A DNA stretch of 33,584 bases, taken from positions 1 through 33,584 of the forward strand of contig NZ_AJLR01000150.1 of the NCBI RefSeq assembly GCF_000307855.1, written 5' to 3'. Shown here in pieces: positions 1 through 7,549 of this stretch (its first letter is position 1; every line of letters starts with the position of its first letter). Origin of the DNA: Schinkia azotoformans LMG 9581. Lineage in GTDB: Bacteria; Bacillota; Bacilli; Bacillales; Bacillaceae_J. The notes below the pieces were generated by a model. That model was not told the origin of the DNA, ran no database searches, and saw only the letters and a list, made by a program, of their open reading frames with translations. Made by a program: the position numbers and the translations under genes.

Positions 1-374
1 ACACTGCTTGCTCAACACATGTGGAGTGTACAGTGTCGTTAAAATTAAAGTGTAACTAAGCAATAGAAACTTTCCATTTATAAAATAAACTTTTTCCACA
101 ACTTATCAACAATTGGAATAAAGTTTGTACAAAAAAAGTAGGAAAAACAGCCTGTCAGGGCTGAACCACTGAACCATCAATATTTGTGAAAAAAGCATGA
201 GGGAAACAGTCTTTTTTAACTTGATCAAAAACATGAAAAAATCTGTGGAAAAAACCTGAAAATATTTGATGAACCTATTTATTTGATCGTTCACTGCACA
301 AAAAACTCATGCTGTAAAAGAAAAAGATTAAACCACTTGTATTTTTTCATAAACTGAAATATGTCAAAGGAATG
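1..374. other. AT-rich intergenic spacer with DnaA-box-like nonamers
   Basis: I find no convincing gene here. The open frames are low-complexity and lack a ribosome binding site. Three nonamers are each one mismatch from the DnaA box TTATCCACA: TTTTCCACA at 92-100, TTATCAACA at 103-111, and TGTGGAAAA (complement of TTTTCCACA) at 244-252. Runs of A and T surround them. No dnaA, dnaN or rpmH gene is near, so this is not an obvious chromosomal origin. A chance cluster or a DnaA-titration site are both possible. Confidence 0.3.
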
Positions 375-400
375 AGCAGGGATCTACTAGTATCCCTGCT
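375..400 (-). terminator. Hairpin after the 357-residue gene
   Basis: The arms AGCAGGGAT (375-383) and ATCCCTGCT (392-400) pair perfectly around an 8-base loop. The hairpin lies 20 bases beyond the stop codon of the minus-strand gene. There is no strong U-tract on the minus side, so it could be a weak terminator or a 3'-end stabilising hairpin. Confidence 0.5.
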
Positions 401-419
401 TTAAATATGAATCCCAATA

Positions 420-1493
420 TTATTTGGGTTTGGGATAGAATGCACCATTATTAAATTCGAATTGTTTCCCATTTAGCAGAAAGGGTATACTTAAATCAAG
501 ACCTATGTTAACTGCGAATTCTTCAAAGTGCTGGCTATATTGCGATTGGTTCAAGTAATCTGTTGTTACTTTTCCGTTTGCAAGATCGTACAGAACACTG
601 AAAACACTCGTCCTTCGTTGTGCTTCGTTATGTTCTTCTTTAGAGTAAGACAGTTTTATTTTTAGTGAATTTGTTTGTTCAGGGGTAACCTGTTCGCCAA
701 AATTCGGACCTTTAAATATTTTAGGTCTAAAGTTGCTCTCAATCCCTCCTCCTTCCATCAATAGTGCTTGTAATGGTTTTCCGTTAATATTGCCTAAAGC
801 ATACGAGATCCCTTTTAATATTGTAATTGAATTTTCGTTAATATTAACCAACTCAATAGGTTTTGCATCCAATATAATTGATGAATCTGATTTGACAAAC
901 TCATCTATTTGTTCTAAAAGGGTAGGGTTGGAGTTTTCTTCACCCCATTTTGTAGCTAAAGGATTATAATAATTAGGACCTACATTTTGAATAGGATGCT
1001 TGGAATCAATTTTCAAGGGATGTTCTCTCCTTTCTTTTAACTTCTTGTTATTCAAACCTTTCCCTTCTGAATGATGTTGTTTTTTGTTAGAAGCAACTTC
1101 AATCGTTCCGCTCTGTAGACTTTCAGGATCAAACCAAGTCATCGTCAAGGTTGGTTGGATATAACTTAATGCCTGCAAAGGCTGCGTTACTAGAAAGCTT
1201 GTTGTCCACAGTTGCTTTATTGGCTCACCCCTAAAGCTGTAGTTTAAAATACCTGAATCCAGCCACTCTCCATTTCCGTTCCGATTAAACAAGGTTGCAT
1301 ATATATTGGAAAAATCCAATCTATTATTTTGGGGAAAGTTCCAATGTATTCCTACTGCTTCAACAATTGCACTATTAGGAATAGATTCTGCTTTAGTAAA
1401 ATCCCAATTTTCTTCTTGAAACCAATTATTTGTTCCATATGCTGGATCAATCGAAGATGAACTTGAATCAGTTTTGAATATTGAAGAAAGCAT
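420..1493 (-). CDS. Protein of unknown function, 357 residues
   Basis: I do not recognise this protein. It has no signal peptide, membrane segment or nucleotide-binding motif that I can see. It begins with a Ser/Asp-rich stretch and is rich in Trp, Asn and aromatic residues in its first 130 residues. A charged Lys/His-rich linker lies near residues 133-165, and a second part follows, rich in Ile/Leu strand-like stretches. This suggests two mostly beta domains. The ATG start is preceded by a strong AGAGGGGG ribosome binding site about 14 bases upstream and by a sigma-A-like promoter (1538-1566). It appears to be a single-gene unit ended by the hairpin at 375-400. Codon use resembles its neighbours. 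The coding call is firm because of length and signals; the function is open. Confidence 0.75.
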   Translation of the reverse strand: MLSSIFKTDSSSSSIDPAYGTNNWFQEENWDFTKAESIPNSAIVEAVGIHWNFPQNNRLDFSNIYATLFNRNGNGEWLDSGILNYSFRGEPIKQLWTTSFLVTQPLQALSYIQPTLTMTWFDPESLQSGTIEVASNKKQHHSEGKGLNNKKLKERREHPLKIDSKHPIQNVGPNYYNPLATKWGEENSNPTLLEQIDEFVKSDSSIILDAKPIELVNINENSITILKGISYALGNINGKPLQALLMEGGGIESNFRPKIFKGPNFGEQVTPEQTNSLKIKLSYSKEEHNEAQRRTSVFSVLYDLANGKVTTDYLNQSQYSQHFEEFAVNIGLDLSIPFLLNGKQFEFNNGAFYPKPK

Positions 1494-1537
1494 AGTATTA
1501 TTTGTACCCCCTCTTCCGAAGTTTTCCTTATACTACT

Positions 1538-1566
1538 AATATCGTACATCCCTTTAAAGAGTTGAA
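1538..1566 (-). promoter_or_regulatory. Putative sigma-A promoter of the 357-residue gene
   Basis: On the minus strand, TTCAAC (complement of 1561-1566), a 17-base spacer and GATATT (complement of 1538-1543) form a plausible -35/-10 pair. Transcription would start near 1531, giving a leader of about 40 bases before the ATG at 1493. Confidence 0.4.
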
Positions 1567-1826
1567 GCATATGAACCATCTCTGGGCATTATATATTGCT
1601 ATGAGTGTTAATTACCTTTAAGACGAAAGTAATACACTTTTGATATTGAAGTAAATCCCAAGGCGGTGATTCAGCAGGGAACACCTAAAATACCTATTCT
1701 GTATAGGAGTAATAATTTAACTGAAACTACCTTTACCTGTATTTCTTAATTCATCTTTGTTTTTCCTATTTCACTATCAATTGGTAATTCAAAATACATG
1801 GTTCAGGTGTCGATTAAGAAAAGCAT
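1567..1826. other. Gene-free stretch upstream of an orphan terminator
   Basis: No open frame with a ribosome binding site is visible on either strand between the promoter of the minus-strand gene and the hairpin at 1827. Because that hairpin is a classical plus-strand terminator, a plus-strand transcript should run through this stretch. It may be a small RNA or a decayed gene. I could not find a clear promoter for it. Confidence 0.3.
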
Positions 1827-1862
1827 AGACTGCTTTCCCTTTCTAGGAGGTAGTCTTTTTAT
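1827..1862 (+). terminator. Intrinsic terminator without an evident gene
   Basis: The arm AGACTGCTTTCC (1827-1838) pairs with GGAGGTAGTCT (1846-1856) with two G-U pairs and one bulge. The loop has 7 bases and a run of five T follows. The shape is that of a rho-independent plus-strand terminator. The gene just upstream is on the opposite strand, so the terminated RNA is unassigned. Confidence 0.6.
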
Positions 1863-1911
1863 ATTGTTGAAGTTTGTCATTTTTTATAGAACGAAAAAGA
1901 AGCCGGACCGC

Positions 1912-1941
1912 TTGACGGTAGCTAATTTCCTATAAGATAAT
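1912..1941 (+). promoter_or_regulatory. Promoter of the TetR gene
   Basis: TTGACG (1912-1917), an 18-base spacer and GATAAT (1936-1941) make a good sigma-A promoter. It lies about 45 bases upstream of the regulator's start codon. Confidence 0.55.
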
Positions 1942-1956
1942 ACTGGTTAGTAATAT
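1937..1956. promoter_or_regulatory. Palindromic operator, probably for the TetR regulator
   Basis: The 20-base site reads ATAnTACTnnnnAGTAnTAT, a near-perfect dyad. It overlaps the -10 box and transcription start of the regulator's own promoter. This is the usual place and shape for a TetR-family autoregulatory operator. The assignment is inferred from position and symmetry. Confidence 0.5.
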
Positions 1957-1986
1957 AATGATTATAAAGTCAAGGGGCGGCATATA

Positions 1987-2592
1987 ATGGGACAGCGGGG
2001 TAGACGAAAAGGGTCCATTGGGATCAAAAGCAAAGAAGCAATCCTTATGGTTGCAGCAGAAGAATTTGCGGAACATGGATTTCATCAAACAAAAATTAGT
2101 ACCATTGTCAAAAGGACTGGTTTAACACAACCAAGTTTTTATCTTTACTTTTCCGGTAAGGAAGCTATCTTTCAAGAACTTGTACATACGTTCCGCAACG
2201 AATTAATCAATCTAACGAAAGATAGTAGACTCGAATCTAGTCTGGATAATAGTGTACTTCCTTCCAACATTGTTAGTGGTCTAATTAAGCTTTTTGAATT
2301 TTTTTACAACCATCAGCACTTGACGAGGATAGGCTTTTACATTGCGGACGAATCTGAAGAAATTAAACAGGCGATGAAAGAGCATTTAACTGAGAATTTA
2401 TTAGCGGAACAACGAGATAACTACTTTCGAGAAGACTTGGATATGGAAACTGTTGCAGAGTGTATAATCGGTGCCATTGGACGACTCACCATCAAGAAGC
2501 TATTTACAAACGAAAAAAGTCCTCAACAACTAGCAAATGAAATTGTAGATATCTATTTTTATGGCTTGCAAAACCGCGAAACTATGCATTAA
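1987..2592 (+). CDS. TetR/AcrR family transcriptional regulator
   Basis: This 201-residue protein has the typical TetR layout. An N-terminal helix-turn-helix spans about residues 13-60, with the recognition region around the Leu-Thr-Gln-Pro-Ser-Phe-Tyr-Leu-Tyr-Phe stretch and the usual lysine after it. A helical ligand-binding and dimerisation domain follows. The basic N-terminus (Gly-Arg-Arg-Lys) is common in the family. The ATG is preceded by AAGGGGCGG at a good distance. It probably represses its own promoter through the dyad at 1937-1956. No transporter or enzyme follows directly; the next gene is a SinI-like peptide. The ligand is unknown. Confidence 0.88.
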   Translation: MGQRGRRKGSIGIKSKEAILMVAAEEFAEHGFHQTKISTIVKRTGLTQPSFYLYFSGKEAIFQELVHTFRNELINLTKDSRLESSLDNSVLPSNIVSGLIKLFEFFYNHQHLTRIGFYIADESEEIKQAMKEHLTENLLAEQRDNYFREDLDMETVAECIIGAIGRLTIKKLFTNEKSPQQLANEIVDIYFYGLQNRETMH

Positions 2593-2603
2593 TTTATCGG
2601 GAG

Positions 2604-2756
2604 TTGAGGAAAATTAATACAGTAAAAAAGTGCAATCTGGTGGATATTGATGAGGAATGGGTAAAATTAATCATTGAAGCTAAAAACATTGGTTTAAAAC
2701 TTGAAGAAGTGAGAGATTTTTTGAAAAATGGAATGAAAGATAGAAACAATGAGTAG
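2604..2756 (+). CDS. SinI-like anti-repressor peptide
   Basis: This very small frame encodes Asp-Glu-Glu-Trp-Val-Lys-Leu-Ile-Ile-Glu-Ala-Lys followed by Gly-Leu-Lys-Leu-Glu-Glu-Val-Arg-Asp-Phe-Leu. That matches the SinI dimerisation helix-turn-helix (Glu-Trp-Val, Leu, Glu-Ala-Lys, then Glu-Glu-Ile/Val-Arg-x-Phe/Tyr-Leu). In Bacillus, SinI binds and inactivates SinR, the repressor of biofilm matrix genes. The start is uncertain. TTG at 2604 gives 50 residues but sits directly against its only purine stretch. GTG at 2640 gives 38 residues and has only a weak A-rich site. No SinR gene lies nearby. It follows the TetR gene by about 10 bases and may share its transcript. Confidence 0.6.
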   Translation: MRKINTVKKCNLVDIDEEWVKLIIEAKNIGLKLEEVRDFLKNGMKDRNNE

Positions 2757-3048
2757 AAAGTGAGTAAGTTATTTTGGGGCTACAGAAATTCACTTTCTTA
2801 ATTCATCTTACCCCTATCTGTAATCACATCATGATGTAAAAGACACTTTGCATATGCGGTTAAACCTAGTCAAATATTAATTTAGACTTATCAAGAGAGG
2901 ATGGATGAAAGCCTCGACGATTAAATATTGATTTGAGAGGTCCATAATAAGTTATTATGATATAAGTGTAAAAGAAGTGGAATATTTGGCTTTATATTTC
3001 TTGGAAGAGAGTTTAAAGTTGTATACATAATGAGAGGATTTGAGTTTA

Positions 3049-4011
3049 ATGGTAGATAATTTTTGGCGTGATTTACCACGACCATTTTTTGTACTTGCAC
3101 CTATGGAAGACGTGACGGATGTTATTTTTCGTCACATAGTAAGTGAAGCTGGTCGACCGGATGTATTTTTCACAGAGTTTACAAACTCGGATAGCTATTG
3201 TCATCCGGAGGGCATGGAAAGTGTGCGTGGCCGTTTGGTTTTTACAGAAGATGAACAGCCCATGGTGGCACATATTTGGGGAGATAATCCCGAATATTTC
3301 CGTCAAATGAGTATGGGCATGGCAAAACTAGGATTTAAAGGCATCGATATTAATATGGGCTGCCCTGTACCGAATGTAGCATCGAGAGGGAAAGGTAGTG
3401 GTCTTATTCTACGTCCACACGTTGCGGGAGAACTTATTCAAGCAGCAAAAGCGGGCGGATTACCTGTTAGCGTGAAAACACGACTTGGCTATAATGATGT
3501 AAAGGAGTGGGAGGAGTGGCTAACGCATATTTTAAAACAGGATATTGCGAACCTTTCTATTCATTTACGTACGAGAAAAGAAATGAGCCAAGTAGATGCA
3601 CATTGGGAGCTAATTCCTGAAATCAAAAAATTACGTGACGGTATTGCACCCAATACGCTACTAACAATCAATGGTGACATTCCTGACCGTCAAACTGGGC
3701 TGCAGCTTGCTGAACAATATGGTATTGATGGCGTTATGATCGGGCGAGGTATTTTTAAAAATCCTTTTGCTTTTGAAAAAGAGCCAAAAGAGCATAGCAG
3801 TAAAGAATACCTTGATCTTTTAAGACTACAGCTGGATCTTCAAGATCAATATGCGGAAGTACTGCCACGTTCGATCACAGGGCTTCATCGCTTTTTCAAA
3901 ATTTATGTTAGAGGTTTCCCTGGAGCTGCTGAATTAAGAAATCTATTGATGAACACGAAATCAACAGATGAAGTGCGTGCATTACTTGATAACTTTGGAA
4001 AAGGCAACTAA
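3049..4011 (+). CDS. yfjN: tRNA-dihydrouridine synthase (YfjN/DusB2-like)
   Basis: This FMN enzyme reduces specific uridines in tRNA D-loops to dihydrouridine using NAD(P)H. The 320-residue protein shows the Dus TIM-barrel signatures. These are Ala-Pro-Met-Glu (17-20), Asn-Met-Gly-Cys-Pro with the expected catalytic Cys at about 105, Val-Lys-Thr-Arg at the FMN site, Gly-Asp-Ile, and Gly-Val-Met-Ile-Gly-Arg-Gly for phosphate binding. As in Bacillus YfjN, the usual Lys after the Cys-Pro motif is Asn. I place the start at ATG 3049 because GAGAGGA (3032-3038) is about 10 bases upstream. An in-frame TTG at 3040 is too close to that site. A terminator overlaps the stop codon. Confidence 0.92.
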   Translation: MVDNFWRDLPRPFFVLAPMEDVTDVIFRHIVSEAGRPDVFFTEFTNSDSYCHPEGMESVRGRLVFTEDEQPMVAHIWGDNPEYFRQMSMGMAKLGFKGIDINMGCPVPNVASRGKGSGLILRPHVAGELIQAAKAGGLPVSVKTRLGYNDVKEWEEWLTHILKQDIANLSIHLRTRKEMSQVDAHWELIPEIKKLRDGIAPNTLLTINGDIPDRQTGLQLAEQYGIDGVMIGRGIFKNPFAFEKEPKEHSSKEYLDLLRLQLDLQDQYAEVLPRSITGLHRFFKIYVRGFPGAAELRNLLMNTKSTDEVRALLDNFGKGN

Positions 4012-4034
4012 CCCATTGGGCGTTGCCTTTTTGC
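4001..4034. terminator. Terminator overlapping the end of the dihydrouridine synthase gene
   Basis: AAGGCAAC (4001-4008) pairs with GTTGCCTT (4022-4029), followed by a short T-run. The left arm lies in the last codons of the gene. It may also serve the convergent small gene that ends at 4036. Confidence 0.75.
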
Positions 4035-4035
4035 G

Positions 4036-4221
4036 TTACTTTGGAGCAAATAGCATAATATCATTTTTAATAAATCCAGAAGGAGGAGTTTTTGCGCGTT
4101 CAGCATATTCCTCGTCTATTTCTTGATGTTCTTCTTCACTTAATTTTTCTGGATCTTGATCAGCTTTTTTTATAAGGTTAACGGACAGAATATCTCTAAC
4201 CGATTTTAAAAGGAGGGCCAT
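4036..4221 (-). CDS. Small acidic protein of unknown function
   Basis: A 61-residue frame with a Glu/Asp-rich middle (Glu-Glu-Glu-His-Gln-Glu-Ile-Asp-Glu-Glu-Tyr) and a hydrophobic C-terminus. I do not recognise the family. No clear ribosome binding site precedes the ATG; the upstream bases are A-rich. It ends against the terminator of the convergent dihydrouridine synthase gene. Its amino-acid composition looks coding, but a fortuitous frame cannot be excluded. Confidence 0.45.
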   Translation of the reverse strand: MALLLKSVRDILSVNLIKKADQDPEKLSEEEHQEIDEEYAERAKTPPSGFIKNDIMLFAPK

Positions 4222-4613
4222 TTTTTAAAAATCGGATTGATTTAAACTACTAATTAACATCCATTAATTCAATCTTACTTTCTTTTTCTAAGGCATCTAT
4301 AAAACGATCTACCTTGTCTACCGTCTTCGTATATCTCACCTCACCCTATTGTTTTTCTTATTTCATTTTACGGAAGGTATTGACTTTTAAAAAACTTCCG
4401 GTCATAACGGTGACTGGAGGTAGAGCTCTAATGTATAATATATAAATATTATAAAATAATGTTAGTTATCAATAAGAGACTTAAAATATGTCAAAGCAAG
4501 GGAATTAATAAAAGTGGTTTGGCGATTGCAAAGGATAAGATGGATATTGAAGCAATAAAAGACAGGCTTGAAGATATTATAGAAAGAATTGTAAAAATGA
4601 TAGGGCGATTCTA
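4222..4613. other. Intergenic stretch with micro-ORFs and an inverted repeat
   Basis: No standard-size gene is present. On the minus strand, 4250-4339 could encode a 29-residue charged peptide from GTG, preceded by a G-rich stretch with no spacing. The arms CGGAAG (4371-4376) and CTTCCG (4395-4400) form an inverted repeat with a TTGACT hexamer inside. An excellent GGAGGT site precedes ATG 4431, but that frame stops after four codons, as if a gene start had decayed. A plus-strand frame at 4459-4614 is listed separately. Confidence 0.35.
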
Positions 4614-4614
4614 A
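4459..4614 (+). CDS. Possible 51-residue ORF coupled to the DUF6933 gene
   Basis: The frame from ATG 4459 ends in a TAA that overlaps the next gene's ATG (TAATG). This arrangement is typical of translational coupling. The last 24 codons read as an amphipathic helix (Asp-Ile-Glu-Ala-Ile-Lys-Asp-Arg-Leu-Glu-Asp-Ile-Ile-Glu-Arg). Initiation is unclear. ATG 4459 has no ribosome binding site, while ATG 4540 has AAAGGA five bases upstream and would give 24 residues. It may be a real small protein, a leader peptide, or the tail of a decayed gene. Confidence 0.3.
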   Translation: MLVINKRLKICQSKGINKSGLAIAKDKMDIEAIKDRLEDIIERIVKMIGRF

Positions 4615-4994
4615 TGTTAATTCAATGTACAAAGGCTTTGCTTGATAGGATAGGAATAAAGGGAAGTGAGTTGGCCTCCCCTGAAGACCATGAGCAACTC
4701 CCAGATAGTTTAGTGGCCTGGCATGCCAATTTTGGCATTAACAGAAGAAAGGCTATCATTTTGATGAATAATGAAACAAGATATCCTATCGTTATATATC
4801 GTCCGAGTATAAAGGACTTTTCTAAAATAAAGGAATTAATTCGTGAAGCAATTATGGAGGCCTTACGTATGGAAGGTGTCCGTAAAGAAGTGATTGAAGC
4901 TTATTTGGCTAAAGCCGGGGAGATTTCCTTGTGTGAAAGGTTAGGTAAACACTACTACATCAATATGTCTGTGATCAACACTCAAGCCGCGTAG
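4614..4994 (+). CDS. DUF6933 family protein, possibly altered at the C-terminus
   Basis: The N-terminus begins Met-Leu-Ile-Gln-Cys-Thr-Lys-x-Leu-Leu-Asp, followed by a Trp-His-Ala-Asn motif, then Arg-Arg-Lys-x-x-Ile-Leu-Met-Asn and Tyr-Arg-Pro with Asp-Phe. This matches, from memory, the DUF6933 family of unknown function, whose members often read 'Cys-Thr-Lys-Lys-Leu-Leu' and 'Trp-His-Ala-Asn'. The C-terminus departs from the usual pattern after about residue 105. A +2 reading frame just before the stop continues with a plausible Val-Glu-Asn-Val-Ala-Leu-Leu-Glu segment, so a late frameshift is possible. Start and stop overlap with a micro-ORF upstream. Confidence 0.65.
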   Translation: MLIQCTKALLDRIGIKGSELASPEDHEQLPDSLVAWHANFGINRRKAIILMNNETRYPIVIYRPSIKDFSKIKELIREAIMEALRMEGVRKEVIEAYLAKAGEISLCERLGKHYYINMSVINTQAA

Positions 4995-5074
4995 AAAATG
5001 TTGCGTTGTTGGAATTAATAGATGTTTTTTTTCTTCCATAAATAAAACTTAATTTTTAAAGGAGACTTATTGTA

Positions 5075-6064
5075 TTGGAGGCAACATGTATTAAATTTTA
5101 TGAGTTCGGAAGTCCAGAAAGTGTTTTAAAAGTTGAACGTAAAAATATACAACCACCTACGAACGGAGAAGTTCTAGTTCGTATGAAAGTTCGCCCTATC
5201 AATCCATCTGACTTAATACCAATTAGAGGGGCATACTCCCATCGGATTTCGTTGCCTAATATTCCTGGCTATGAAGGAATTGGAATTGTAGAAGACGTAG
5301 GGGCTTCTGTTTCACAAGAACTGATTGGTAAACGTGTTTTGCCTTTACGTGGGGAAGGGACTTGGCAGGAATTTGTTAAAACATCTGCTGAATTTGCAGT
5401 GCCAATTCCGAACTCCATTGATGATTATACAGCTTCACAGTTATACATAAATCCGGTAACAGCATGGATTATTTGTACAGAGGTTTTAAAGCTGGCACCA
5501 AATGATGTATTATTGGTGAATGCTTGTGGTTCTGCCATTGGTCGTATCTTTGCTCAATTATCTAAAGTTCTCGGTTTTCGGCTTATTGCTGTAACGAGAA
5601 ACAACAATTATACAAAAGACCTGCTCCAACTTGGTGCTTCCTATGTAATCAATACATCAGAGACAGCATTACACGATACTGTTATGGAATTAACGTATGG
5701 ACTGGGTGCAACCTCGGCAATTGATTCAATTGGAGGTATTGATGGTACTGAATTAGCATTTTGTGTTCGCCCTAATGGGCTTTTTTTAACTCTTGGTTTA
5801 TTATCAGGAACGCCTGTAGACTGGCAAAGAATTTCACTACAGGCAAAAGTGAATACTAAGTTATTTCATTTACGTTATTGGAATCAACAAGTATCAGTGC
5901 AAACTTGGCAAGAAACATTCCACCGATTGATTACGCTCATAAATGATGAAAAATTAACACTTATGCAGAAAGACTCTCAATACGATTTGTTGCAAGTAAA
6001 AGAAGCTGTTCTTTTTGCTGAATCTTCTAAAAAAAATAAAGGGAAAATATTTTTAACAAGCTGA
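5075..6064 (+). CDS. MDR-family NAD(P)H-dependent oxidoreductase (enoyl reductase/quinone reductase type)
   Basis: The 329-residue protein is a medium-chain dehydrogenase/reductase with a GroES-like N-terminal half and a Rossmann domain from about residue 120. The segment Asn-Pro-Ser-Asp (42-45) and Pro-Gly-Tyr-Glu-Gly-Ile-Gly match the zinc-free MDR subgroup that includes 2-enoyl thioester reductases and quinone oxidoreductases. The zinc-binding Cys and His residues of true alcohol dehydrogenases are missing. The nucleotide-binding turn is Cys-Gly-Ser-Ala-Ile-Gly. The start is TTG, supported by AAAGGAGAC about 7 bases upstream. The substrate cannot be told from the sequence. It stands alone between unrelated genes. 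Confidence 0.8.
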   Translation: MEATCIKFYEFGSPESVLKVERKNIQPPTNGEVLVRMKVRPINPSDLIPIRGAYSHRISLPNIPGYEGIGIVEDVGASVSQELIGKRVLPLRGEGTWQEFVKTSAEFAVPIPNSIDDYTASQLYINPVTAWIICTEVLKLAPNDVLLVNACGSAIGRIFAQLSKVLGFRLIAVTRNNNYTKDLLQLGASYVINTSETALHDTVMELTYGLGATSAIDSIGGIDGTELAFCVRPNGLFLTLGLLSGTPVDWQRISLQAKVNTKLFHLRYWNQQVSVQTWQETFHRLITLINDEKLTLMQKDSQYDLLQVKEAVLFAESSKKNKGKIFLTS

Positions 6065-6191
6065 ATAGGACTATAGTTAAATAAGCTAAGAATTTAAATG
6101 GACAATGGAAAGTAGTTTTTCGTCCTTCTCTAACGAATTCTGCAATTCCTTCAAGAGATAAACTTATAGAAATAAACTGATGTTTTCATAA

Positions 6192-6218
6192 AGGCAGGTT
6201 CGACATTTGAACCTGCCT
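6192..6218 (-). terminator. Hairpin ending the permease operon
   Basis: AGGCAGGTTC (6192-6201) and GAACCTGCCT (6209-6218) pair perfectly around a 7-base loop. The right arm overlaps the permease stop codon. On the minus strand TTTATG follows, so the U-tract is short. Confidence 0.65.
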
Positions 6219-7524
6219 AAGAATTTGTTGCTTGATTACTAAGATTAACTTTTTCAGTATTTGTAATAACTCTTAATCTTAGTAGATAGATACCTATTCC
6301 AAAGGATAGCCATAGGAGTCCTGTTAAAAAACCAGACTTCCCAACGGGTATCAGTAATCCTAAACAGATAAGCAATGCCGAAATTGGAATGAAAGGATAA
6401 AAAGGAACGTAAAATTGTGCCTCTTTGTCTTTTATAGTAGCTCTTTTTCTTGAGATGAAAAAGGCAATTATCGTAAAAATAAAAGTTAATAGATATAAAA
6501 ATCCTGTAGCTGTTACAGCAATATTTATCGAACTTATCAGTGTAAATGCAATTTGAATGCCGACCCCAAGTGTAATCGCCCAAATAGGTGTTTGAAAGCG
6601 TGGATGAATATAGGCTATCTTCTTCGGTAATAAGCCATTTCTTCCCATCGCAAATGCAGTTCTCGAAATCGTAATGATAAATGCATTGCATGTAGCTGGT
6701 AATGCCAAAACAATGATTAAACTAATAAAGATTGGACCAAGGTCTCCTAAAAATTGTTGACTGGCTAAAGCTACAGGGACTTCAGAAGCTCCGAACTCTT
6801 GCCAAGGAATAACCCCAATGGAGACAAATAAAAGCCCTAAATAAAGAAATAAAACAACCATTATGGAAGTAATAATGGCTAATGGTATCACCTTTTTTGG
6901 ATTTCGTATTTCCTCTCCAGAAGCAACAATTGCATCCCAACCGACAATTGATAGAAATCCCACTAAGGTTGCTTCTAATATTCCAGAAAACCCATTAGGA
7001 GAAAAAGGTTGATAATAAGAAAAATTAACGTTTTTAAACCCGAAAATGAAAAATCCTATGAGTACAGCAATGACTGTACATACAATACCTACTTGAAGTT
7101 TTCCACTGAATTTAATTCCAACTATATTTAACATTCCTAAACCAATAAGTAAAAGCACTGCACTTAACTTTGGGGGAGCACCAGTAAGAGCGTTCAAATA
7201 ATGTCCAAACCCTTGTGAGACGAAGCTGCTGGCGGCCAACCAAGCTCCCCAGTATGCCCAGCCAACAATCGTTCCAATGAAACCTCCCATCGTTTCTCGT
7301 GCATATTCATATGAACCACCAGCCCTTGGATATCGTGAAGCTAACTCACCATAACATAGCCCCAATAATATGGCGAGTAAAGAGGCTAAAATAAAAGAAA
7401 CCATAACTGCGGGTCCTGCCTTGCCTGTTGCAACCCCACTAAGAACAAATATCCCTGCTCCGACCATTGCACCAATTCCAAGAGAAGTCGCTTCTTTCCA
7501 ACCTAATGTTCTTCGTAACTGCAT
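6217..7524 (-). CDS. APC-superfamily amino-acid permease
   Basis: A 435-residue membrane protein with about 12 hydrophobic segments. The first segment holds the APC signature Gly-Ile-Gly-Ala-Met-Val-Gly-Ala-Gly-Ile-Phe (16-26), the unwound helix that binds the substrate's amino and carboxyl groups. Tyr-Pro-Arg-Ala-Gly-Gly-Ser-Tyr-Glu-Tyr follows in the next region. It probably imports an amino acid or amine by cation symport. GAGGGGG lies about 7 bases before the ATG. The gene begins 25 bases after the DUF2000 gene, so the two are likely one operon, and a MocR regulator is divergent. The substrate is unknown. Confidence 0.88.
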   Translation of the reverse strand: MQLRRTLGWKEATSLGIGAMVGAGIFVLSGVATGKAGPAVMVSFILASLLAILLGLCYGELASRYPRAGGSYEYARETMGGFIGTIVGWAYWGAWLAASSFVSQGFGHYLNALTGAPPKLSAVLLLIGLGMLNIVGIKFSGKLQVGIVCTVIAVLIGFFIFGFKNVNFSYYQPFSPNGFSGILEATLVGFLSIVGWDAIVASGEEIRNPKKVIPLAIITSIMVVLFLYLGLLFVSIGVIPWQEFGASEVPVALASQQFLGDLGPIFISLIIVLALPATCNAFIITISRTAFAMGRNGLLPKKIAYIHPRFQTPIWAITLGVGIQIAFTLISSINIAVTATGFLYLLTFIFTIIAFFISRKRATIKDKEAQFYVPFYPFIPISALLICLGLLIPVGKSGFLTGLLWLSFGIGIYLLRLRVITNTEKVNLSNQATNS

Positions 7525-7549
7525 TCAAATGCCCCCTCAAATTATCAGA

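Noticed and set aside
1-36. ACACTG...CAGTGT inverted repeat at the window edge
   Set aside because: Arms are only 6 bases, 24 bases apart, and the upstream context is missing, so no function can be supported.
106-294. 62-codon hydrophobic frame on the minus strand
   Set aside because: Its composition is what A/T-rich DNA gives by chance, there is no ribosome binding site, and it covers the spacer's homopolymer runs.
1-420. Chromosomal origin at the window start
   Set aside because: The DnaA-like boxes are imperfect and few, and none of the usual origin genes (dnaA, dnaN, rpmH) is present.
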